A DNA stretch of 20,344 bases from JAGPIS01 sp964635545 (GCA_964635545.1 CAZWOA010000060.1:1-20344); one strand, 5' to 3'; positions 7,819 through 17,300 are shown, counted from the stretch's first letter. A program made the numbers and translations. The notes: generated by a model from the letters alone, not told the origin.

Positions 7819-8544
7819 ATGACCCGTAACGATATCGACAAACGTATCGACTTTATAAGGTCGGTACTTGCGGAAGCCAACGTCCAAGGTGTTGTCTTTG
7901 GTAATAGCGGAGGAAAAGACAGTGCGCTGGTGGGAATACTTTGCAAAATGGCTTGCGAAGATACTCTTGGCGTGATAATGCCTTGCAACTCAATACGCAA
8001 CTACAATCAGGATAAGAATGATGCTCAGGTTTTAGCTCAACAGTTTAATATTGCTACAAAGATTGTAGATCTCACTCAGGTACGTCAATCGCTGGTTGAT
8101 GTGCTTGAACCTTCTACTACTTTGAATAGTGCTGCGCTGAATAATATTGCTCCCCGCCTACGGATGACAACCCTTTATTCTATTGCAGCCAGCGAAAACC
8201 GCCTGGTGGCAGGAACAGGCAACCGTAGCGAAGCTCACATGGGCTATTTTACCAAATGGGGCGATGGAGCTTATGATTTTAATCCCATTGCCGACCTCAC
8301 CGTAACCGAGATTTACGAATATCTACGATTCTTGGGCGCGCCACAGGCTATTATCGACAAGGCTCCGTCGGCAGGTCTGTTCGACGGGCAAACCGATGAG
8401 CAGGAGATGGGCATTTCTTATGGTATAATTGATAAATTTCTGTTTGGCGATGTCATCGACCTAGAGTATAAGGAAATAATCGACCGATATCATAACCGTA
8501 GTGTTCATAAACGGCGAATGCCTCGGATTTTTGATAATTATTAA
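7819..8544 (+). CDS. nadE: NH3-dependent NAD+ synthetase
   Basis: NadE adenylates nicotinic acid adenine dinucleotide with ATP and amidates it with ammonia to give NAD+. The product from ATG 7819 is 241 residues, within the range of the short ammonia-dependent form. There is no N-terminal nitrilase domain, so this protein cannot use glutamine by itself. The PP-loop ATP-binding motif is SGGKDS at residues 30-35. Further family signatures are AGTGNRSE, a GYFTKWGDG segment, and AGLFDGQTDEQEMGISY near the C-terminus. An in-frame TTG at 7804 would add five residues, but the ATG fits the family's start better. It lies 24 bases after carB and is followed by a terminator, so it is the last gene of a carA-carB-nadE unit. 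The Lys in SGGKDS is more common in other PP-loop enzymes, but the rest of the protein is clearly NadE. Confidence 0.92.
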   Translation: MTRNDIDKRIDFIRSVLAEANVQGVVFGNSGGKDSALVGILCKMACEDTLGVIMPCNSIRNYNQDKNDAQVLAQQFNIATKIVDLTQVRQSLVDVLEPSTTLNSAALNNIAPRLRMTTLYSIAASENRLVAGTGNRSEAHMGYFTKWGDGAYDFNPIADLTVTEIYEYLRFLGAPQAIIDKAPSAGLFDGQTDEQEMGISYGIIDKFLFGDVIDLEYKEIIDRYHNRSVHKRRMPRIFDNY

Positions 8545-8559
8545 TTTTATATTGAAAGG

Positions 8560-8600
8560 CCATGATTGATGTAAGTTTTATTCCTCAATCGTGGTTTTTC
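8560..8600 (+). terminator. Rho-independent-type terminator after nadE
   Basis: CCATGATTGA (8560-8569) pairs with TCAATCGTGG (8585-8594) with one G-T wobble and a 15-base loop. TTTTTCTTT follows immediately. It ends the carA-carB-nadE unit and separates it from the next promoter. Confidence 0.75.
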
Positions 8601-8652
8601 TTTATGGTTTTAAATCCGGCGTTTATTGCTGAATATTTACAAATAAACTTCA

Positions 8653-8682
8653 TTCTGTTTTTTTCATCGTTTTTTATATTTG
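8653..8682 (+). promoter_or_regulatory. Bacteroides-type promoter for the DapL paralogue
   Basis: TATATTTG (8675-8682) is an exact TAnnTTTG -7 element. TTCTG (8653-8657), 17 bases upstream, is a weak candidate for the -33 region. The element lies 22 bases upstream of the ATG at 8705 and just after the nadE terminator, where a promoter is expected. Confidence 0.5.
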
Positions 8683-8694
8683 TATTGTACTTAA

Positions 8695-8700
8695 AAGGAG
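8695..8700 (+). promoter_or_regulatory. Strong Shine-Dalgarno sequence
   Basis: AAGGAG lies four bases before the ATG at 8705. It fixes this start and is notable because I see no comparable purine-rich site before the other genes here; weak or absent Shine-Dalgarno sequences are usual in Bacteroidota. Confidence 0.7.
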
Positions 8701-8704
8701 AGAT

Positions 8705-9937
8705 ATGGCACTAATAAATTCACAGTTTCTGAAGGTCGTTAATGACGAAATTCAGACCAATATAGATAAAAGGGTCAGTCTTTTCGAGGCAATTAATCGC
8801 AATGCGAAGCTGATAAGGCTCGATAGCGGAGATGTGGTGCGACCTCTTGCACCTTTTGTGATTAAGGCTATATCCGACGCTCTTGTCGAAATGGCTGATG
8901 AATCAACGTTCAAAGGGCGTGGGCCGGTTGAGGGGTATTCCTTTCTTATCGACGAGATTGTAAAGCATAATCTTAAACACCATAAGGTAAAGATTGATGC
9001 CGACGAGGTTTTTATTAATCATGGAGCCAAAGAGGATCTTGCATCCATAGGCGATATTCTTTGCCGCGATAACCGTATTGCCGTTATCGATCCTGTATCG
9101 CAAGATTATGTGCAATCGAACGTCATCGGAAACCGGGCAGGCGAACGAAACGAGGACAGCCGGTGGAGTCATATCATTTATCTCAATTGCAGCAAAGAGA
9201 AAGACTTCATGCCCGAAGTGCCCAAATTACGTCCCGATGTAATCTACTTCGGATATCCCAACAATCCTACCGGCTGTGCAATGACACGCAAGGTACTTGA
9301 GAAATGGGTTAAATATGCCATCGACAATGACGTGCTCATACTATTCGATGTTACCTATAAATCGTTTATCACCGATCCCAATATTCCGCAGTCGATTTAT
9401 GAAATAAAAGGTGCCAAAAAGGTTGCCATCGAATTTAGCAGTTTCTCTAAGAATGCTGGTTTTACAGGGCTCCACTGCGGTTATACCATCATACCCAAAG
9501 AGATTTCGGGCTACTCTTTTGCAGCCGACCAAAGCGCAAATCTAAATACGTTGTGGCGCAGCCGTCAGATGATTAAGAATTATACGCCATCATATATTAT
9601 TCAGCGAGGTGCAGAGGCTCTGTTCAGTGCCGAGGGGCTCGAATGGATAAACAATAATGTGAGTTACTATATGTCTAACGCGTCAATTCTCGGGAATTCG
9701 CTTGATGCTGCAGGATTGAAATACTGGGGAGGCGTCAATTCGCCCTATATTTGGGTTGAGTCGCCCTATGAATCATCGTGGAAACTGTTCGATAAACTCT
9801 TGAAAGAGTGTCATATACTGTCATCGCCGGGAGAGAGATTCGGCCCCAAAGGTGCAGGTTTTGTGAGGCTGAGTTCTTTTGCCAATCAAACAAAGGTGAT
9901 GATTGCCGGAACTAGGATTGCCGACATGAAGATCTGA
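8705..9937 (+). CDS. Divergent LL-diaminopimelate aminotransferase paralogue (class I/II PLP aminotransferase fold)
   Basis: This 410-residue protein aligns end to end with the canonical DapL encoded at 10913, with only single-residue indels. It keeps the fold type I core: Lys249 in SFSK (Schiff base), Asn187 in PNNPTG, Asp215, Tyr218, Lys109 and the carboxylate-binding Arg388. However, many active-site positions differ from the neighbour. Arg257, which binds the PLP phosphate in this fold, is His. Tyr15 is Glu, Tyr72 is Arg, Glu75 is Val, Tyr132 is Ser, and Asn292 is Tyr (293 here). It therefore probably does not perform the DapL reaction (glutamate plus tetrahydrodipicolinate to LL-DAP) in the normal way. 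It may use another substrate, bind PLP weakly, or act as a partner or regulator of DapL. The frame is intact, and it has its own promoter and Shine-Dalgarno site. A 154-base gap precedes dapF. It probably arose by duplication of dapL. The fold is certain; the function is not. Confidence 0.85.
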   Translation: MALINSQFLKVVNDEIQTNIDKRVSLFEAINRNAKLIRLDSGDVVRPLAPFVIKAISDALVEMADESTFKGRGPVEGYSFLIDEIVKHNLKHHKVKIDADEVFINHGAKEDLASIGDILCRDNRIAVIDPVSQDYVQSNVIGNRAGERNEDSRWSHIIYLNCSKEKDFMPEVPKLRPDVIYFGYPNNPTGCAMTRKVLEKWVKYAIDNDVLILFDVTYKSFITDPNIPQSIYEIKGAKKVAIEFSSFSKNAGFTGLHCGYTIIPKEISGYSFAADQSANLNTLWRSRQMIKNYTPSYIIQRGAEALFSAEGLEWINNNVSYYMSNASILGNSLDAAGLKYWGGVNSPYIWVESPYESSWKLFDKLLKECHILSSPGERFGPKGAGFVRLSSFANQTKVMIAGTRIADMKI

Positions 9938-10074
9938 AAAAGAGCAAATTTATTTTACAAATAGCTTAGGAATAAGTCGATTTTCGGCTTGTATGGGAAT
10001 TATTGTGTCTTTTTTAAACGGCTCTGGTCTATGGTAATCTATTGATTTATTGAGTTTTACAAATTGATATTTAT

Positions 10075-10082
10075 TATTTTTG
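10075..10082 (+). promoter_or_regulatory. Candidate -7 element immediately before dapF
   Basis: TATTTTTG matches TAnnTTTG exactly, within the 154-base gap between the DapL paralogue and dapF. It ends only nine bases before the dapF ATG at 10092, so a transcript from it would have almost no leader. No -33 element is clear. The rest of the gap is AT-rich; the only other structure is a weak hairpin at 9974-9990 without a T-run. Confidence 0.35.
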
Positions 10083-10091
10083 ATATTTTTT

Positions 10092-10916
10092 ATGCAGACA
10101 ATTCAATTCGATAAGATGCAGGGAGCAGGCAATGATTATGTCTATGTTGATGCCAGAATCACAAATATTAACGACCCTCAATCGCTGGCAATAAAAATCA
10201 GCGACCGTCATTTCGGCGTAGGCTCCGATGGCTTAGTGCTGATAATGAACTCCGAAGTTGCCGATTTCAGAATGAGGATGTTCAACGCCGACGGTTCGGA
10301 ATCGGGCATGTGTGGAAACGCTTCACGCTGTGTGGGTAAATATCTCTACGAGAAGGGAATAACTACCCAAAGTGAGATACGACTTGAGACAGGTTCAGGA
10401 ATCAAAATATTGCACCTCACCATCGATGGCGACAAAGTGAGTAAAGTAAGTGTGGACATGGATATGCCCCTGTTGAAGAGTAATGAGATTCCGGTCAATT
10501 ATTTCCAAACGGTTAATGTTCCCATCGACGGAATGGATTTTACTTGTGTATCAATGGGAAATCCTCATGCTGTTACTTTCATCGGCAATACGGCATCTTT
10601 TGATGTTGAGGGTGTGGGTCGAAAAATTGAAAATAACGCACTTTTCCCCGAAAGAACTAATGTGGAGTTTGCTCAAATCATATCGCGTAATAGGATTCGG
10701 ATGAGGGTGTGGGAGCGTGGAAGCGGCGAGACATTGGCGTGTGGTACAGGTGCGTGTGCCACGTTGGTGGCAGCCGTCATCCGTGGTGTTGCAAACAGGA
10801 AGGCTGTAATTGAGTTGCTAGGCGGCGAAGTAGAAGTGGAGTGGAATGAAAAAACCGGCAGAGTGATACTGACCGGTGGAGCAGAATGGGTATTTAGCGG
10901 AAATTACATAATATGA
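10092..10916 (+). CDS. dapF: Diaminopimelate epimerase
   Basis: DapF converts LL-diaminopimelate to meso-diaminopimelate, used for peptidoglycan cross-links and lysine. The product is 274 residues from ATG 10092, the usual family length. A TTG at 10080 would add four residues but overlaps the promoter-like motif and is unlikely. The two-base mechanism is visible: Cys74 in MCGNASRC and Cys217 in ACGTGACAT. The N-terminal substrate loop is GAGNDYVYVD (11-20). Many bacteria have GNGAR in the first loop, whereas this protein has GNASR, a variant I associate with Bacteroidota. The stop overlaps the dapL start as ATGA (10913-10916), so the two consecutive steps of the pathway are translationally coupled. 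Confidence 0.97.
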   Translation: MQTIQFDKMQGAGNDYVYVDARITNINDPQSLAIKISDRHFGVGSDGLVLIMNSEVADFRMRMFNADGSESGMCGNASRCVGKYLYEKGITTQSEIRLETGSGIKILHLTIDGDKVSKVSVDMDMPLLKSNEIPVNYFQTVNVPIDGMDFTCVSMGNPHAVTFIGNTASFDVEGVGRKIENNALFPERTNVEFAQIISRNRIRMRVWERGSGETLACGTGACATLVAAVIRGVANRKAVIELLGGEVEVEWNEKTGRVILTGGAEWVFSGNYII

Positions 10917-12151
10917 TACAGATAAACGAAAATTTCAATTTATTATCAGAGAACTATCTTTTTAGTGAGGTAGCCCGACGGGTGGCAGCATATAAAGAGA
11001 GTTATCCTGAAGCGAACGTAATATCTTTGGGAATCGGTGATGTAACAGAGCCGCTTTGTTATAGCGTGGTTTCGGCTCTTCATGCGGCAACCTACGATAT
11101 GGCTTTTAATTTATCTTTTAGAGGTTACGCGCCTGAGTGTGGCTACGACTTCCTTAAAAATGCAATCATCGAAAACGATTATGTCGCACGTGGCATTCAA
11201 TTAACTGCCGATGAGGTTTTTATTAACGACGGAGCCAAAAGTTCGCTTGGCCATTTTGGAGATATTCTCTCGGCTAATAATGTGGTTGCGGTGAGCGACC
11301 CGGTGTATCCGGTGTATATCGATACCAATGTGATGGAAGGACGCGCCGGAACGATGCAGACCGATGGGAGATGGAGTAATATAGTATATCTCGACTGCCC
11401 CAAGGAGAAAGATTTTGCGGCTCAAATACCAAAGTCTCATGCCGATGTTATTTATCTGTGCTCACCCAATAATCCAACCGGAAGTGTGCTATCCAAAAAT
11501 CAGCTAACAGCTTGGGTTAAGTATGCAAAAGCCAATAATTCGATAATTCTTTTCGATTCGGCTTACGAGGCATTTATTGGCGATCCTTCTATCCCCAAAT
11601 CAATATATGAGATTGAAGTAGCCAAAGAGGTGGCCGTTGAGTTCCGTAGTTTCTCAAAAACTGCCGGTTTTACAGGTCTTCGCTGCGGATATACCATTGT
11701 GCCCAAAGAGTTGAAGGTTTACGATAGCAAAGGAAACCCGGTGATGCTCAACTCGTTGTGGCGAAGACATCAAAGCACCAAATTTAACGGTGTGGCATAT
11801 CCGGTGCAGCGTGCGGCAGAGGCAGTTTACAGCGAAGATGGGCAGAAACAGATATCGGCAACAATTGCCTACTATATGAATAATGCAAGGACGATTATAG
11901 ATGGGCTGAAATATGCCGGATTCAATGTCTATGGAGGCGTAAATGCTCCATATATCTGGCTTGAAATTCCTAAGGGAATGACTTCATGGCAATTTTTCGA
12001 CAAGCTGCTCAACGAGTGCCAAATAGTGGGTACACCTGGAGTTGGCTTCGGACCATCGGGCGAGGGATACTTTAGGCTCACGGCATTTGCCAACAGCAAA
12101 AACGTGGAAATAGCCATCGACAGAATTAAAAATTGGAATGTGATACACTAA
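10913..12151 (+). CDS. dapL: LL-diaminopimelate aminotransferase
   Basis: DapL makes LL-diaminopimelate from tetrahydrodipicolinate in one step, with glutamate as amino donor and PLP as cofactor, bypassing the succinyl and acetyl routes. The 412-residue protein has the DapL signatures: NYLFSEVARR (Tyr15), ISLGIGDVTEP (37-47), RGYAPECGY with Tyr72 and Glu75, DGAK with Lys109, DPVYPVY (129-135) and SPNNPTG with Asn187. It also has DSAY (215-218), SFSKTAGFTGLRCG with Schiff-base Lys249 and phosphate-binding Arg257, FNG with Asn292, and Arg388 near the C-terminus. All positions I would expect from the characterised plant enzyme family are present, in contrast to the paralogue upstream of dapF. 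It starts inside the dapF stop (ATGA) and is followed 11 bases later by glutamine synthetase, so its glutamate supply is encoded in the same unit. Confidence 0.95.
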   Translation: MIQINENFNLLSENYLFSEVARRVAAYKESYPEANVISLGIGDVTEPLCYSVVSALHAATYDMAFNLSFRGYAPECGYDFLKNAIIENDYVARGIQLTADEVFINDGAKSSLGHFGDILSANNVVAVSDPVYPVYIDTNVMEGRAGTMQTDGRWSNIVYLDCPKEKDFAAQIPKSHADVIYLCSPNNPTGSVLSKNQLTAWVKYAKANNSIILFDSAYEAFIGDPSIPKSIYEIEVAKEVAVEFRSFSKTAGFTGLRCGYTIVPKELKVYDSKGNPVMLNSLWRRHQSTKFNGVAYPVQRAAEAVYSEDGQKQISATIAYYMNNARTIIDGLKYAGFNVYGGVNAPYIWLEIPKGMTSWQFFDKLLNECQIVGTPGVGFGPSGEGYFRLTAFANSKNVEIAIDRIKNWNVIH

Positions 12152-12162
12152 ACTTGAACAAT

Positions 12163-14349
12163 ATGAGTACATTGAGATTTGAGCTTCTCCGTGAGGCTTT
12201 AGGCCGCAAAGCTGTTGTGGTGAGTAATGAAAAACGACCAGCTGACGACTTTGCAAAAAACGTGTTCAACCGCGAAAAGATGAAACGTTATCTTTCGACC
12301 TACACCTTTAAGAAACTTACCGATTCTATCGATAACGGACTTCCTCTCGATCGTGCCATTGCCGATGGTGTTGCTACCGGCATGAAACAATGGGCTATGG
12401 ATATGGGTGCCACTCATTATACTCACTGGTTTCAGCCTCTCACTGGCGGAACGGCCGAAAAACACGATGCCTTTATCGAGCATGACTCTATGGGCGGTGT
12501 TATCGAAGAGTTTGCAGGCAAGCTCCTCGTTCAGCAAGAACCCGATGCATCAAGTTTTCCTAACGGTGGCCTTCGCAACACCTTTGAGGCACGCGGATAT
12601 TCGGCTTGGGATGCTTCATCGCCTGCTTTCGTGGTAGGTGACACGCTTTGTATTCCAACTGTTTTTATTGCCTATACCGGACAGGCTCTCGACTACAAAA
12701 CCCCTCTCCTACGCTCTATACACGCCCTCAACAAGGCTGCTACCGGAGTATGCAATTACTTCGATGAGAATGTAACCAAGGTTGTCTCTTTCCTTGGTTG
12801 GGAACAGGAGTATTTCCTTGTAGATGAGGCTATCTGGGCTGCACGTCCCGATCTTCGCCTTACGGGCAGAACGCTCATGGGACACGAGAGTGCAAAGAAT
12901 CAACAACTTGAAGATCACTACTTCGGATCAATACCTTCGCGCGTGCTTGCTTTCATGACCGATCTTGAGAATGAAGCTCTTAAACTGGGCATTCCGGTTA
13001 AGACTCGTCACAACGAAGTAGCACCCAACCAGTTCGAGCTTGCCCCTGTATATGAAGAGGTTAACCTTGCCAACGACCACAACCTTCTTTTGATGTCGAT
13101 AATGAAAAAGGTGGGACGTCGCCACTGTTTCAGAGTTCTGCTTCACGAAAAACCATTCAAAGGGGTCAATGGTTCAGGAAAGCACAACAACTGGAGCATG
13201 GGTACCAACACTGGTGTCAACCTGTTCTCGCCAGGTAAGAGCGGTATTGAAAACCTTCAATTTATCACCTTCTTGGTAAATACCATGATGGCCGTATATA
13301 AACACAACGGACTGTTGAAGGCATCCATTAGCTCGGCAACCAATGTGCATCGCCTTGGTGCCAATGAAGCACCTCCGGCCATCGTTTCCATATTTCTGGG
13401 AAAACAGATCAGCAATGTGCTTGATAAATTGGAACAAACCAATACCGATGATGTTATTCACTTCGACGAAAAGGCAGCACTAAGACTTGGTGTGGCTCAC
13501 CTTCCAGAAGTACTGCTCGACAATACCGACCGTAACCGCACATCGCCATTTGCATTCACAGGCAACCGTTTCGAGTTTCGTGCCGTGGGCTCATCGGCCA
13601 ACTGTGCCGAAGCAATTCTGACCCTCAATACTGCCGTGGCTGCTCAGCTTGTCGATTTCAAGACCGAAGTGGACGGACTCATCAACAAAGGAACAGCAAA
13701 AGAGAAGGCCATAATAACAGTTGTGAAACGCTTGATTGGCGAATGTAAAGCCATTCACTTCGAGGGCAACGGCTACAGTGAAGAGTGGAAACAAGAAGCT
13801 GCGAAACGTGGTTTGGACTGCGAGACAAGCATTCCGTTGATTTTCGACAACTACAAGCTTCCCGAAAACGTAGCGATATTCGAGAAATGCGGCGTATTGA
13901 GCCACGACGAGATTGAGTCGCGCAGCGAGGTGAAACTGGAAACCTACACCAAGAAGATACAGATAGAATCGCGTGTGCTTGGCGACCTTGCAATGAATCA
14001 TATCGTGCCTGTGGCATCGGCCTACCAGTCGGTATTGCTCGATAATGTGTTCAAAATCAACAATCTATTCCCAAAAGAGGAGTCGGAGGTGATGATACGT
14101 CAGGACAAGAGAATCATCAAAGAGATAAGCGCGCACATCGACTTCATCATCGAAAAGAGTGCAGAGATGACCCAAGCCCGCAAGAAAGCTAACGGCATCG
14201 CATCGGAACGCGAAAAAGCAATAGCATATCACGACACAGTGGTGCCTCTTACCGAGTCTATTCGATACCACATCGACAAGCTGGAGTTAATAGTTGACGA
14301 CAGAATGTGGACACTTCCAAAATACAGAGAAATATTATTTATACGATGA
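12163..14349 (+). CDS. glnN: Glutamine synthetase type III
   Basis: This enzyme makes glutamine from glutamate, ammonia and ATP, the entry step of the GS-GOGAT cycle. At 728 residues it is far longer than type I (about 470) or type II, and matches type III, a family frequent in Bacteroidota. The catalytic beta-barrel region carries NGSGKHNNWS (336-345), and a GNRFEFRAVGSSANCA stretch lies further on. The C-terminal block SRVLGDLAMNHIVPVASAYQ (about 603-622) is diagnostic of type III. I chose ATG 12163, 11 bases after the dapL stop; a TTG at 12133 would overlap dapL and lacks support. The stop overlaps the gltB start as ATGA, coupling the two halves of the cycle. Type III enzymes are not controlled by adenylylation at the type I tyrosine motif. 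Some annotations would call this gene glnA. Confidence 0.95.
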   Translation: MSTLRFELLREALGRKAVVVSNEKRPADDFAKNVFNREKMKRYLSTYTFKKLTDSIDNGLPLDRAIADGVATGMKQWAMDMGATHYTHWFQPLTGGTAEKHDAFIEHDSMGGVIEEFAGKLLVQQEPDASSFPNGGLRNTFEARGYSAWDASSPAFVVGDTLCIPTVFIAYTGQALDYKTPLLRSIHALNKAATGVCNYFDENVTKVVSFLGWEQEYFLVDEAIWAARPDLRLTGRTLMGHESAKNQQLEDHYFGSIPSRVLAFMTDLENEALKLGIPVKTRHNEVAPNQFELAPVYEEVNLANDHNLLLMSIMKKVGRRHCFRVLLHEKPFKGVNGSGKHNNWSMGTNTGVNLFSPGKSGIENLQFITFLVNTMMAVYKHNGLLKASISSATNVHRLGANEAPPAIVSIFLGKQISNVLDKLEQTNTDDVIHFDEKAALRLGVAHLPEVLLDNTDRNRTSPFAFTGNRFEFRAVGSSANCAEAILTLNTAVAAQLVDFKTEVDGLINKGTAKEKAIITVVKRLIGECKAIHFEGNGYSEEWKQEAAKRGLDCETSIPLIFDNYKLPENVAIFEKCGVLSHDEIESRSEVKLETYTKKIQIESRVLGDLAMNHIVPVASAYQSVLLDNVFKINNLFPKEESEVMIRQDKRIIKEISAHIDFIIEKSAEMTQARKKANGIASEREKAIAYHDTVVPLTESIRYHIDKLELIVDDRMWTLPKYREILFIR

Positions 14350-17300
14350 AAATTATGAAGCACCATACCAATCAGCCAGAAGTCGGTCAATATCTCTATA
14401 ATCCCGAGTATGAGCATGATGCATGTGGAGTGGGATTGCTGCTAAACATTCATGGCAAGAAGTCGCACCGTATTATTGATGACGGACTTAAGATACTTGA
14501 GAATATGATTCACCGGGGTGCCGAAGGTGCAGATTCTGCCACAGGCGACGGAGCAGGTATTATGATTCAAATACCTCACGAATTCATTCTTCTTCAAGGC
14601 ATTGCAGTTCCCGAGAAGGAAACCTACGGTACCGGATTAGTGTTCTTGCCTAAGGATGAGCACACTCACGATGACATCATAAAAGCCATCGGTGAGTCTG
14701 CAAAGGCTGAAGGTCTATCGCTAATCGCCGTGCGTGATGTTCCCACCGACAACTCGATGCTTGGTCATGGTGCCATTACTGCAGAACCTGCAATAAAACA
14801 GATTTTCATTACCGAAGAAGAGCCAAGTGAGCTTACTCTCGATGTGAGGCTTTACCGCACTCGAAGAAGAATAGAGAAGGAACTTGGCAATGTTTATGTG
14901 GTGAGTCTCAACACCAAAAACATGATATACAAGGGTATGCTATCGTCGGCGCAGCTAAGAGGCTATTTCCCCGACCTGCAAAATCCGGCAATCACCAGCG
15001 GGATAGCTCTTGTACATTCGCGTTTCAGCACCAACACCTTTCCTTCATGGGCTCTGGCTCAGCCGTTCAGACTTTTGGGTCACAACGGCGAAATAAATAC
15101 CATTCGCGGCAACAGGCGGTGGAGTGAGGCTCGCGAGAGTGTACTCCAATCGCCACTGCTTGGCGACGAATCGGTTATCAATCCGGTGGTTCAGCGCGGA
15201 ATGAGCGACAGTGCTTCGCTCGATAACGTGCTTGAATTTTTCACCATGGCTGGTATGTCACTACCCCATGCATTGGCAATGCTTGTTCCTCAAAGTTTTA
15301 ACGATAAAAATCCTATTTCGCAGGAGCTTAAATCGTTCTACGAATATCACTCTATCCTCATGGAGCCTTGGGATGGCCCTGCCACTCTCCTATTTTCCGA
15401 CGGCCGGTATGCAGGTGGTATGCTCGACCGCAACGGTCTTCGCCCTGCACGCTACACGCTCACTTCCGACGGAACAATGATTATTGCTTCCGAAGCAGGT
15501 GTCCTGCCTGTCGATGCATCTACTGTGGTAGAAAAAGGACGACTTCAACCGGGCAAAATTCTTCTTATCGACACTCATACGGGAACAATCTATCGCGATA
15601 AAGAGCTTAAAGACGCTCTTGCAGCAGAGTTTCCTTATAGCGAATGGCTTCTAAGGAATAGAATCCATCTCGAAGAGATAACCTCGGGACGTAAGGCATC
15701 GGTGGAGGTTTCCAACGTAGATGTGATGATCAAGGCATTCGGTTATTTCGACGAAGAGATTAACCGTATAGTCACTTCCATGGCGCAGAGTGGTGCAGAG
15801 CCAACCGCCTCGATGGGTAACGACACTCCTGTGTCTCTTTTTTCGGATAAACCACAACTGATGTTCAACTATTTCCGACAGCAGTTTGCTCAGGTAACAA
15901 ATCCTCCCATCGACCCTATAAGGGAAGAACTAGTTATGTCTCTTGAAGGATATATTGGTGCCATAGACAAGAATCTGCTATCGCCTTCGGATGAGTTATG
16001 CAAGATGGTGCATATCAAACAGCCTATTTTGACCAATCGCGATTTGGATATTTTGCGCCACATCGACTACAAAGGATTCCGAACGCTCACCATCAATGCT
16101 GTATTCCCTATTGCTGATGGTGCTGCCGGTGTAACTGCCGCCATACAACGTCTTTGCAGCGAGGCTGAAGCTGCAGTCGATGAGCATTTCAATTACGTAA
16201 TTATTTCGGATAGGAAAGTTGACGAGAATCATGCGGCAGTGCCAAGTGTGATGGCTGTTTCGGCGGTTCATAATCATCTTATATCAAAACGAAAAAGAAC
16301 GCAGACTGCACTAATAGTCGAAACAGGCGATGCGCGCGAAGTAATGCATTTTGCCCTGCTGCTTGGCTATGGTGCAAGTGCGGTCAATCCTTACATGGCG
16401 TTTGCCATCATCAATAAATTGGTGAAAGACAGAGCCTTATTGCTCGATTATACCACAGCAGAGAAGAATTACATTAAATCGGTGGGCAAAGGGCTGTTGA
16501 AAGTTATATCTAAGATGGGTATTTCTACCCTCGGTTCGTACCGTGCCGCCCAACTGTTTGAATCGGTTGGTCTGTCACACAAAATTATCGACAGTTATTT
16601 TGCAGGCACTACGTCGTCTGTTGGCGGGGTTGATATCGACGACATAACAACCGATATATTGCGTTTCCACAGTGCTGCCTTTAAAGGAGAAGATCTGGGC
16701 GATTTGGGACAATACAGCTATCGCAATGAAGGTGAGCAACATGCCTGGAATCCCGACACTATCGCAAAACTGCAAATTGCAACGCGACTGGGAAGTTACG
16801 AGAAGTTTAAAGAATATACTGCCATTGTTGACGGCAAACCACATCCTATTTTCCTGCGCGACAGGCTGGATTATATCCGTAACCCCAAGGATGTTTCGCG
16901 TGTTGAGCCGGCAGAATCCATTATGCGCCGTTTTGTTACGGGTGCTATGTCGTTCGGGTCGATAAGTAAAGAGGCTCACGAGGCGTTGGCCGTTGCCATG
17001 AACCGCATTGGCGGTAAGAGCAACACCGGCGAGGGAGGCGAAGATCCGGAGCGTTTTTCAACTTCGGCTCGTAGTGCCATCAAGCAGGTTGCATCGGGTC
17101 GATTTGGTGTTACGGCTTCTTACCTTGTAAATGCCGACGAGATACAGATAAAAATTGCGCAAGGTGCAAAGCCCGGCGAAGGCGGTCAGCTGCCTGGTTT
17201 TAAGGTAGATGAAGTTATCGCAAAGACACGTCATTCGCTTCCCGGAATTTCGCTTACATCGCCACCGCCACACCACGATATTTACTCCATCGAAGATCTT

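Noticed and set aside
9974..9990. Hairpin AAGTCG/CGGCTT after the DapL paralogue as a terminator
   Set aside because: The stem is only six pairs with a wobble and no T-run follows directly, so termination here cannot be supported.
12133..12162. TTG start that extends glutamine synthetase into dapL
   Set aside because: The added residues do not look like the family's N-terminus, and the ATG at 12163 gives the normal length.
14307..14345. Upstream GTG start for gltB inside glnN
   Set aside because: It would add 13 residues ahead of a propeptide already long enough before Cys27; the ATGA overlap at 14346 is the expected coupled start.
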